From: Opitutia bacterium
Lineage (GTDB): Bacteria > Verrucomicrobiota > Verrucomicrobiia > Opitutales > Opitutaceae
Direction of reading: 5' to 3'
Assembly: GCA_016199925.1 (NCBI GenBank)
Contig: JACQFT010000005.1
Span: forward strand, 1 to 54,587
DNA: 54,587 nt
Shown here piece by piece: positions 34,427-43,052 of the stretch. The notes beneath the pieces are model-generated. The model was not told the DNA's origin, did not search any database, and worked only from the letters and a program-made list of their open reading frames with translations. Positions within the stretch are counted from its first letter, which is position 1; each line of letters starts with the position of its first letter. Both the position numbers and the translations under genes were made by a program.

Positions 34427-34439
34427 GCGGAGTATCCGC
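34427..34439 (+). promoter_or_regulatory. 13-base palindrome directly before the fic start
   Basis: gcgga gta tccgc, a perfect 5-bp palindrome, ends 3 bases before the GTG at 34443. It covers the place of the ribosome-binding site, so it could block translation or bind an autoregulator. Confidence 0.5.
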
Positions 34440-34442
34440 CCC

Positions 34443-35573
34443 GTGCGTTACATCCACCAGCTCCCGGCCTGGCCTCGGTTCGCGTGGGACGACGCCACGC
34501 TCGCGCCGCTTCTCACCGACGTCAGGCACCGCCAAGGCCGTTTGCTCGGCCGCATGGCGGGCTTGGGCTTTCGCTTCCGCTCCGAAGCCAATTTGGAAAC
34601 CCTCACCTCGGAAGTGATCAAATCGAGTGCGATCGAGGGGACGATCTTCGACCCCGAATCCGTCCGATCCTCCCTCGCCCGGCGGATGGGCTTGCCGGGC
34701 CACGACGAAGTTCCGTCGCGTCGCGAGGTCGAAGGCGCCGTCGAGATGATGCTCGATGCCACGCAGAAATTCGCCGAGCCACTGACCGTCGAACGCCTGT
34801 TCGGTTGGCAATCCTCGCTCTTTCCCGCCGGCCGGAGCGGCATGCGCGCCGTCTTGGTCGGCCAATGGCGCACGCCCGTAACGGACCCGATGCAAGTCAT
34901 CTCCGGCCCCATCGGGCGCGACAAAATCCGCCCAAAAAATATCCACTTCGAGGCGCCGCCCGCCAAACGCGTGCCCAGCGAAGTCACCGCCTTTCTCCGC
35001 TGGTTCGAGCGCGCCGACTCCACCGACCCCGTGCTCCGCGCCGGCCTCGCCCACTTCTGGTTCGTCACCATCCACCCCTTCGAGGACGGCAATGGCCGCG
35101 TGAGCCGCGCCGTCGCCGACCTGGCTCTCGCGCGCGCCGACGGTTCGGCCCTGCGATTCTACAGCATGTCGCCGCAGATCGAGGCGGAGAAAAAGCAATA
35201 TTACCTCGCGCTGGAAGAAAGTCAGAAAGGCACTCTCGACGTCACGCGCTGGCTCGGGTGGTTCCTCGGTTGCCTCGGCCGCGCGCTGCAAGGCGCCGAA
35301 ACTTCGCTCGAAAAAATTACCCGCAAATCGTCCACGTGGGACTGGATCAACCACACCACGGCAATCAACGACCGGCAGAAGCTGGTCATCAACGCCCTCC
35401 TCGACGGCGCCGACCACGAGCTCTCCACCTCGCGCTTCGCCAAGCTCGCCCAGTGCTCCCTCGATACCGCGCTGCGCGACATCAAACTCCTCCTCGAAGC
35501 CGGCGTCTTAGTGTCAGGCCCGAGCGGCGGCCGCAGCACCAAATACCACCTGCAATCCCCGCCCAAAAGCTAA
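34443..35573 (+). CDS. Fic-domain AMP-transferase with N-terminal inhibitory helix (DUF4172 type)
   Basis: A 376-aa protein with the complete Fic active site HPFEDGNGRVSR at residues 211-222 (catalytic His211, Asp/Glu215, GNG loop). Near the N-terminus SSAIEG (Ser61-Glu65-Gly66) fits the inhibitory (S/T)xxxE(G/N) motif, making it a class II, self-inhibited Fic enzyme. The opening VRYIHQLPAWPRFAWD is the DUF4172 start, so GTG 34443 is preferred over the TTG at 34407. The C-terminus carries a winged-helix-like region (FAKLAQCSLDTALRDIKLLLEAGVL). It AMPylates an unknown target. It lies between direct repeats that contain the 3' end of rng. Confidence 0.93.
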   Translation: MRYIHQLPAWPRFAWDDATLAPLLTDVRHRQGRLLGRMAGLGFRFRSEANLETLTSEVIKSSAIEGTIFDPESVRSSLARRMGLPGHDEVPSRREVEGAVEMMLDATQKFAEPLTVERLFGWQSSLFPAGRSGMRAVLVGQWRTPVTDPMQVISGPIGRDKIRPKNIHFEAPPAKRVPSEVTAFLRWFERADSTDPVLRAGLAHFWFVTIHPFEDGNGRVSRAVADLALARADGSALRFYSMSPQIEAEKKQYYLALEESQKGTLDVTRWLGWFLGCLGRALQGAETSLEKITRKSSTWDWINHTTAINDRQKLVINALLDGADHELSTSRFAKLAQCSLDTALRDIKLLLEAGVLVSGPSGGRSTKYHLQSPPKS

Positions 35574-35761
35574 ACCCCGCCGACCTCCTCATGCGCATGG
35601 AAAAATCCTACGGCGTGAAACTGGCCTTCAGAGCCGACCCCAACTACCACGCCTGTCAGCCACAGGCTCGGCGACGGCTGATCGAGAATTCTTGCCCGCC
35701 GAAGGCTTCGCGAAGGAGGGTCAAAGTCATCAACGCGATGACGAACGAGGAAAACAGGTAA
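35574..35761 (+). pseudogene. ribonuclease G 3'-end fragment behind fic
   Basis: ADLLMRMEKSYGVKLAFRADPNYH, an in-frame insert of about 22 codons carrying a palindromic repeat, then VKVINAMTNEENR and TAA at 35759. It is better preserved than the left copy. The insert cagccacaggctcggcgacg...ttcgcgaaggagg keeps the frame, as in hrpA. Confidence 0.75.
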
Positions 35762-35827
35762 CACATCTTTCTCGTTCTCTTAATCTTTCTCTCTCCGCGC
35801 CCGGTCTCACCGCCGGGCGCGTTGGTT
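35580..35827 (+). repeat. direct repeat flanking the Fic gene, right copy
   Basis: The right-hand partner of 33961-34277, ending in the same ctttctctctccgcgcccgg / tctcaccgccgggcgc sequence. Confidence 0.85.
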
Positions 35828-35934
35828 TTCTCAATGAGCCAAGCGTGTCGCGATACGCGCGTTCTTGCGCGGCCTGCGTCTGCGCGGAGCACGCTCGGGG
35901 CCCAAACACACAAAACGTGCCCCCCGTCGGATGG

Positions 35935-38900
35935 CTACTCGTCATCCATTGCTGCCATGCTCGCTTGATAGCGCTTGCGACTGTCTTCGCGCTCGTGGCG
36001 CTCCGTCTCGGCGATCCAGCGATAGAACGGCCCCAGCACGTCGTCGGTGGCATGCGTCGCGGCGGCCTTGATTGCCTCGGCCTCGACGTAGTCCTGCTCC
36101 TTGTCGAGTTCGCCGTTTGTGCCGGAACGGCTGCGCGGGCCGCTCACGACCCACAGCGTGGTCCGCATGCGCTCGTAGCCTTCCACCCCGGCGAGGTCTT
36201 CGGCAAGACGGAGGATGATCTTGGTCAGTTCCGGAAAGCGGAAGATGATGAGCGATCCGTCGAAATGGATCACTTCCATGAGTTCCCGGAGCTGGTCGTA
36301 GGTGGTGGTGGCGTTCACGGCTGCCGTGAATCTCGGCAGCCAGAAATCAACGTGCTCGAGGACGAGGCCCTGGAAGAGCTCCCGCCACACATAGCCCATG
36401 TAGTCCGAGGCCTTGGCCATCATCTTCTCCCAAAGGAAGGCGCAGATCGCAGGGAATCCGGGGTCCTTTTCGAGGCCGGCCAGCTCGAACCGCGAGAGGA
36501 TGTCCCGCGGCAACACCTGGTAGCGCGCCTTGCGTCCCAGCGTTTCGTAACGGGCGGCGCGCTGGAGCGCGAAATCGTAAACTGCCCGCGGATATAGCTG
36601 GGCGATGCGCTCGAATCCTCCGCCGTGATGATCGACGTTGATCTCGGGGACTTCAACGAGCGCATCCAGCACGTGTTTGACGACCGCCACTGAAGGCGCG
36701 GGGGACTTGGCGTGGTAGGGATTGAGGGCCGCGAGCACTTCGCCGTGTGCGGCGTGGGGCAGTCCTGCCAGCGGCAGCCGGCCGAGCAACTCGAAGCCCC
36801 ATTCCGCGCAGGTTTCTCCGACCCATTGTATGAGTCCGACAAAGCCAAGTATCTCGTCGGGGCCGGCCTTGGCCGCCATCTTTTCCAACAGCGCACGCTC
36901 CGCCGGCTCCAGAGTCATTTCCTTTCGATTACGGAAGCGGAAATAGTCGATGACCCCGCGGCGAATTTCAGTGCGCGGGTGCTCCGCAGCGAGTGCCAGC
37001 AGGCGCACCGCCGCTGCAGAATAGCTTTCCGGAAGACCGTAGAGCACCTGCTGCCAAATGGCGGCGATGCGGGCACCGCCCGCAGGGTCGAGCATGGCCT
37101 CGGCGATGGCGACGGCCCGGTCGGGGTCGCCCTTCGCCAAGGCGGAAATCAATTCGCCCGTGTTCGGGCTGTGACCGGCCTCCAAACTCTCCTGTGTGAT
37201 TTGTTCCAGACGCGCGATGGCTGCCGCCGCGGTGGACAGCTCGCGGAAGAACTCGGCGGCTACGAACCGGACATGTTCCTCCCACCGCGCCTTGATCTTG
37301 GCCTGGGCTTCCTCGCCGCGCGGGGCGCCCACGTCGACGGCAAATTCGAAGTAGCCCTGGGTGTTGATGACCGTCGCCAGCCGCAGGTCGAATGAATCCC
37401 GCACGAGGCCGATGACCTTGCGCGCGGCGCCGGCAAACTCCGGGTCCTCCTCGTAAGCCAGGTCGCGCAGCAGCAACTGGCGGACCGCGAACTGCACCAT
37501 CGTGTGACGATGACGCTGCACCGCCCGCTCCAGCACCGCGAGGGCCCTCAGGCGCTCCGGGCGCCAGAGCACGCGGAATTTTCCCCCGTCCGCCACGTGC
37601 GAGGTCTCGACCCCGGCGACGCGATGCAACGCGCGCTCGATGGCGCGAACGGCGTCCAGCGCGAGCAGCCACGAATCCTCGTCGATCACCCGGCCTAGGA
37701 TGCCGAGCGCCCGCGCGCGAATGGGCGCCGTCACCTCCATGTTCACCGGCTGCTTCCACCACCGGGCCGTGCGCCCCTGCCACTCGTTGAACTCCACGAA
37801 GCAGGGTTCAAGCAGCGTGCTCAGGATTGAGCGGTGCGAGGCGATGATCGCTTGGGCGGAGGGTCTTTGGACGAGCCGTTCAATCCAGTCCAAGGCGGCA
37901 TCGACGATCACGACAGGCTTGCTCGGGGTGAACTTCACCACCTCGGCGATGACTGACCAGGGGTGGTTCGTGCCGCCGTCCATCATGCCGCGCGGGGTGT
38001 CGACGCCGAGTTGCCAGAGGAAATCCAAGGCGGCGGCGCGGTGGGCGTCATGCCAGAGCGCAACCGGCTTGAGGAGCGCGGGAAGATAGGAGCACACGTA
38101 ACGGTGGGAATTGATCCCGTCGTCGGCTTCGTCCAGATGGAATTCCGGAGTTGCGCCGCGGGGTGCCGTCTTCTGGTCGAGCGCCTTGCGGGCCAAGGCG
38201 AGCGATTCCCCGGGCAGAAAGACGCTGAAAGTTTTCCACTGCTCGAGCAGGCGGCTGCGTTCGTAAAAATTCGACGCATCGAAGCGGACGAATTCCGCGT
38301 CGAGGAGCGGTCGCAGTAGTTCATCGCGGCCCATCGCCTGCACGCCGGCGATCCACGAGGCTTCCGCGAGATTGCGCAGGAGCGCCGCCGCTTGGTTCTT
38401 AAACTGCCGCAAAACCGCGGTCGCCAGTTCCGGCAGCCGTCGTTTGAGGTCGAAGGCTGTGTCGAAGACGAGGAAATCGGCGAATAGGTCGGGGATGACC
38501 CGGATGTTCTTGTTCTCGGCCGAAATCACGCCGGCCGCCTGCAGGCGCCGGAGCAATGCTTCAACGTCCACTTTGGGAATATCGAGACAGTTCGCGGTGC
38601 GCTCGTGGAAGATCGCATCGGGCGTCACCGGCGCGAGCAAGGCGATGACCCGCAGGAGGCGCGCCCCCTGCTTGCGGTCGGCTTCGCCCAGATGCTCCAG
38701 ATTGTCGGCCTCGAAGGAGCGGAAGACTGCGGCCCGAAATTCGTCCACGGAATGCCAGTCGCCCCACTGGAGTCGATCGCGCTTGAGCAGGTCGCCGGCG
38801 AGTGCAGTCAGGAACGGGCTGTCGCCGGTCAGGCCGACCAGATCCTTGGCGCGCCACTTGAACTGCGGGCCCAAGGCGTCGACCGCCAGTTCTTCCATGT

Positions 38901-39766
38901 CCTTTTTCTTGAGGGTCAGCACTTCCAACTGTTGCGGCGCGGTGAAGCCGTGCTCGCGCAACCGTTCCTCAAGCGCCTCGTTGCCTTGCGGCCGGGTGGC
39001 GAGCACCAGCTTCGTGGCCGCGCGGCGCACACACGCTGTTGGCCAGCTCCCACAACAAACGACTCTTCCCGTCACCGCCTTTGCCGGAAATCTTGAGCAC
39101 CTTGGCGTTTGGATCGGCAACGAACGCCTTCAGCTGGGCCTTTTCCTTCCGCCGTCCCACGAACTTGTAGTCGTGGTTGAAGGAGTGGCTGGCGCGCTGA
39201 ATCGCCGCAAAGTAGGCTTGGGCCGGGACCAGCGCATCCGTGGCGTAGGGCGCGAAGCGCTTGAGCTCCTCGGGCGCGAGAAAGGACAGCACCGGCGGCT
39301 GCAAGCGGGCGGGCACACGCAGGCGGAACTCAGCGCAGATGCGATCAAGGTTCCAAAAGGACCAGCTAGGATGCTTGGCCATCTCGTCCTGCACGTCCTT
39401 GTGCGGGTCGCAAGCCACGAGGAGGAAATAGTGCTGCGCGGGGTGGGTCGCGTCTTTGACCGCCTCCTTCGATTGCGCAACAGTCCATTTCTTGTGTCCC
39501 TTGCATTGGAAAACCCAGGTCTCCCCGCCTTCCACCTTGGCGATGAGATCGATGCCTTTCTGCGCCCGACCTGTGCCGGCGGCGTAGGTGTTCGCCTCTA
39601 TGATCCGGCGCTCCACGCGCTGCCCATTGCGTTCGATTACCAGGGAAACCCCCGAGTTCAGAAAGCGCAGGAAGAAGCGCTCAAATTCTGTCGCGTTCAG
39701 GTCCGCCAGCCGAAGCCGGAGGTGCTGGTCCAATCGAGATGCGGAATTCTGCGGGATCACTAGCAT
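35935..39766 (-). pseudogene. PD-(D/E)XK endonuclease fused to a STAND-like NTPase (defence-type), frame broken by an internal deletion
   Basis: Read from ATG 39766. Residues 1-150 form a restriction-endonuclease-like domain with Asp73 and Gln87-x-Lys89 (GIDLIAKV...WVFQCKGHK), the Mrr-type active site. VGRRKEKAQLKAF and Walker A SGKGGDGKS (227-235) follow. After LLWELANSV (about 39032) the frame shifts and the protein resumes as KLVLATRPQGNEALEERL. The stretch with the expected Walker B aspartates is missing. The downstream frame runs about 1020 aa to the stop at 35935, with GDSPFLTALAGDLL, a winged-helix-like segment (LLRRLQAAGVIS) and a long helical-repeat region. This layout is that of STAND anti-phage ATPases (Avs-like). 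As it stands the product would be two separate polypeptides. The deletion is unlikely to be a simple base-call error. Confidence 0.75.
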
Positions 39767-39922
39767 CGGCACATATATGAAGGCTCGCCGCCTTGCAGCC
39801 CAATTCCTCGTCTCATCAATCACCACATCCATCGACCACGTGCCGAGCTAAATCATCGTCCCAAATCACCCGACGTTTTTCGGCCGAACGTGGAATCCGA
39901 TTGGCCGCAGCAGCACCTCTCC

Positions 39923-40190
39923 TCACGGAACCGTGACGCGCTTGCCTTCGAGCTGACCGGGCGTGAGCGGCGCTTCCGCGGCATTGCCAGTCGCGTCGTA
40001 GGCGCGCACCGACTCTGTGCCGACGAACGTGTCGCCGCTCACCCTGATCCGAAATGAAAGCTCCAGCCGCCCCGAGTATTTTTGCGAGACGCGGTCAGCG
40101 ATCACCTCCGCCCACTTGCCCTTGATCTCCTTGCCCTCCCCGCCCTCCGTGCCCGCTCCCTCTCTGTCCTCCGTGGTTCCATCCGTGTCG
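39923..40190 (-). pseudogene. remnant of an unrecognised gene
   Basis: The minus frame reads KGKWAEVIADRVSQKYSGRLELSFRIRVSG...GTESVRAYDATGNAAEAPLTPGQLEGKRVTVP and stops at 39923. The alternating strands suggest a beta-sandwich C-terminus. Upstream the frame runs into a family E repeat (40135-40215) and no start can be defined. Family unknown. Confidence 0.35.
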
Positions 40191-41214
40191 ATCCGAGTAA
40201 TCCGTGCTTAAAATTCGGACCTCTTCCCAGTGGTGCCGATCAGCGTGCAGCAGCGGTTTCTCTCCGCTCCTCCTTCGCGTCTCTGCCTTTCGCGGTCTTC
40301 GTGTTTCTCGTGGCCGATCTTTCTCCGTCCTTGGCGAACGCATCCGTGCCCATCCTCGTCATCCGTGGTCAAAATCGTCTTGGCTGCTTTCTCCGTTGGC
40401 GCCGATTGGCGGCCTTTGGCGGTCAACCCGTCTCGGTCGTGCGCCATAACACCTCCGGTATCTCGCCTCGTCGGATCGTTCGTGGCTCGCCGGTGATTGG
40501 ATTCCCGCGGCCCGGCCCGTATTTTGGTCGTCCGGCGCACCACCGCAAACCCTGCCGCGGCCTCAAGCGCACATAGCCGCGCCGCGCGAACCTGCTTCGC
40601 CCTTTGCACGCGGCGGGTGGCGTGCGGCACGGCGGCCCCGACGGACTTCGCGGAGGTGCCCGCGAGCCCGATGAGTTTGTCGCGGTGGTCTTTCATCCAA
40701 GAAAACGCTTTTGAAACGCGGAGGGCGCGGAGAGCACAGCGGAGAAAACTCGGCTTTTTCGTGCCGAGTCCCCTCACTCGGCAGGTGAGCCTTTCGAGTG
40801 AAGGACCTCTCTCTTTCTGCTCCGCGTCCTCCGCGATCTCCGCGTTTCAACCGCAGAATTCAGGTTCATAGCCGGTAAGTCCGATCCGCCGAAGCTGGCC
40901 TAGGTGGGACTCGGGAAAAAGGCCGGCTCCGTCCGGCCCCAGGATTGAGAAAACCGAGACGACACGGAGGTCGTCCCGCCAGACGAAGTGAGAGTTCGAG
41001 AAATCCGTTCGGCCTCGCGACAGCCCGGGGCCCAGCGTGGCGGGGATGCTATGGGCCCGCCCGGCCCGCCACTATGGGGCATCACCCGGCAGTCGGCACG
41101 GCTGGCCGGCGGCGCGCCGCGCCCCCCCGCCGGACGTGCAGCCGGGGGGCCGGCGCGGCCCCGCCGCGGCCAAAAAAATCTCCGCGCCCGGCGACCGCCG
41201 GCGTGCGCTCCGCC
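40191..41214. other. gene-free, repeat-rich stretch
   Basis: About 1 kb with degenerate family E pieces (ctccgtggttcc, atccgtggtcaaaa), the family F repeat (40698-40864) and small inverted arms near 40918-40982 (ggccggctccgtccggcc). A minus frame from about 40695 (MKDHRDKLIGLAGTSAKSVG) may be another gene remnant. No convincing complete gene. Confidence 0.5.
40698..40864. repeat. family F long dispersed repeat, copy 2
   Basis: Nearly identical to 25378-25548, with a few substitutions, and with the same terminal inverted arms (ttgaaacgcgga / tccgcgtttcaa). Confidence 0.8.
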
Positions 41215-41667
41215 TCACAGCTTGATGTAGGCCCAGCCCTCCGCCTGCTTGCGGATCAGCTCGGCCACGGCGGCATCAACCGGCACGGCCTCCTCGACGA
41301 GGTCTTTCTTTTCGAGCTTCAGGTGCCGCATCGTGTTCTGGCACGCGCCGAAGATGATGCCCTGCGCGTGGAGCTTGGCGATCCTCGCCTGCAACGCCGG
41401 ATGCTCGGCCGAAGTCTTGGCCACGACCAGCCCGATGGCCCGGCCGTGCGCCACCACTTCGATCGTGACGTTCTCCGCGCCGAGGGCGCGCTGCACGTTC
41501 TCGATGACTTGGAGCACGCCGTCCCATTTCTCAATTCCGTCCATCGTCACGTCGAAGACGGCCCGGTAGGCGGTTTTCGCCGGCGGATTGGCGGGCTCGG
41601 CCGCCACAGTTGCGAGCGGCAGCGCACCGAGCGCGGCCAGCAGAAGGTAGGTGTTTAGTTTTTTCAT
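41215..41667 (-). CDS. secreted DsrE/F-like protein
   Basis: A 150-aa protein with a signal peptide (NTYLLLAALGALPLATVAA). A DsrE-like alpha/beta domain follows: FDVTMDGIEKWDGVLQVIENVQRAL, TIEVVAHGRAIGLVVA, LHAQGIIFGACQNTMRHL with a single Cys, then VPVDAAVAELIRKQAEGWAYIKL. In sulfur-trafficking DsrE proteins a Cys at this place carries persulfide. In exported homologues of this type ('DsrE family protein' with signal peptide) the role is unknown. It stands alone, flanked by gene-poor DNA on both sides. Confidence 0.83.
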   Translation of the reverse strand: MKKLNTYLLLAALGALPLATVAAEPANPPAKTAYRAVFDVTMDGIEKWDGVLQVIENVQRALGAENVTIEVVAHGRAIGLVVAKTSAEHPALQARIAKLHAQGIIFGACQNTMRHLKLEKKDLVEEAVPVDAAVAELIRKQAEGWAYIKL

Positions 41668-42200
41668 GGTGGGAGAATGGTGCGGCCCCGGGCGCGAAGC
41701 CGCGACCGGCGAACCGTGGTAGTGGACGCAGGGACCGCCCAGCGCAAGACGCTAGCGTCGCCGGCCGCGACTGAGGACCCGGTCCACCGCGCGCGCGATC
41801 CTGAGCTCCTCGTCCGCACGCATGACCCGCACCGTCGCCCGACCGCCCTTCGGCGAAATCCGCGGGGCGTTCCGCGCGCCGCGCGACCGGTGCCGCGCGA
41901 CGCCGAGGCAACCGAGCCCGGCGCAACGAAAGCGTCTGCGCGATGTTTTTCCTTCTGCGGCAAACACCACCCGGGACCAGCCGCGGGATCGGCGCCCGAC
42001 CGGCCGGACCCTCGGCGTTCATCTGCCAAGAAAAACACAGAGCCGGAACCGCCCGCGGGGCGCGGGCCGGGGCGCGACCGGCTCGGGTTTTACCCCATAG
42101 TCTGCGCGCGTTTTCACGGGCATCCTGCGGTCGGTCGGTCCACGGCTCCGCGCCGGAACCCGTCGGGTCTCCCACCCGCCCCTCCCGCCGCCCACGCAAC
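41668..42200. other. gene-poor GC-rich spacer
   Basis: 533 bases between divergent genes. All open frames here are Arg/Pro-rich and look like chance frames in GC-rich DNA. I see no repeat family, RNA gene or clear promoter. Confidence 0.4.
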
Positions 42201-42887
42201 ATGATCTCCTCTGCCGCCCTCACCGGTTCGCATCGGCGCACCTATCAAACTATTTTTCAGCTTCCGGCTTCGCCCCCTCTGCTCTGGCCCGACGTGCAGG
42301 CGCTGCTGCGCCAGCTCTGCCAGGTGGAAGAAGAGCCCAACGGCGACCTGCGCGCGACGCGCAACGGCCAAAGCCTGACGCTGCATCCGCCGCGCACGCC
42401 GGAGGTCGGCACCGCCGACGAACTGACGACGCTGCGCCATTTTCTCAAGGGCTCGGAGCCCGCCGCCCCGGCGGCCGACGAGCCCGCCCAGCATTGGCTG
42501 CTCGTCATCAACCACCATGAGGCCCGCATTTTTCGGTCGGAGCTGCGCGGCGCCGTGCCGCAGCAGATTCTGCCGCACGAGCCCTCGGACTATTTCCGCC
42601 ACGCCCGGCACTCGCAGGATTTCTCCCGCGGCCAGGAAAAGCCGGACCCCAACAGTTTTTTCGAACCGGTCGCCAAGGAACTGCAGGCCGGCGGACAGAT
42701 TCTCATCTTCGGCAGCGGCCCGGACACGGGCGGCGAGACGGAGCAGTTCATCAACTGGGTGAAACAGCACCACCCGGAGCTCGCCGCGCGCATCGTCGGC
42801 GCGGAGGTCATCGACGAAAGTCACCTGACCGACGCCCGATTGCTCGCCAAGGCGCGCGCATTCTACGCCCGCCCGCGCCCCGGCTGA
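42201..42887 (+). CDS. hypothetical protein, possible eRF1/baeRF-like domain
   Basis: A 228-aa soluble protein from ATG 42201. The C-terminal half reads WLLVINHHEARIFRSELRG, HARHSQDFSRGQEKPDP, FFEPVAKELQAGGQILIFGSGPDTGGETEQF, and HPELAARIVGAEVIDESHLTDARLLAKARAFY. This resembles the C-terminal layout of bacterial release-factor-like (baeRF) proteins, in which a strand with GxG is followed by 'hP.L..rVv..e..d..h.t...ll..ar.ff'. The similarity is by eye only. The N-terminal half is not recognised. No operon partner. Confidence 0.65.
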   Translation: MISSAALTGSHRRTYQTIFQLPASPPLLWPDVQALLRQLCQVEEEPNGDLRATRNGQSLTLHPPRTPEVGTADELTTLRHFLKGSEPAAPAADEPAQHWLLVINHHEARIFRSELRGAVPQQILPHEPSDYFRHARHSQDFSRGQEKPDPNSFFEPVAKELQAGGQILIFGSGPDTGGETEQFINWVKQHHPELAARIVGAEVIDESHLTDARLLAKARAFYARPRPG

Positions 42888-43052
42888 GCGCGCCCCAGTC
42901 GACGGCATCCCGCCACGGCCCCAAAATTCTCCGACGACCACGAGCGGCTCGGCGTGCCGCGCACCGCGACGGGCGAGGAGATTTGTCCCCGCGTTCGCAC
43001 GCCTCCCGATTCTACTGGATAATTCCGGCGGCGTGCATTCGTTCAGCCGGCT

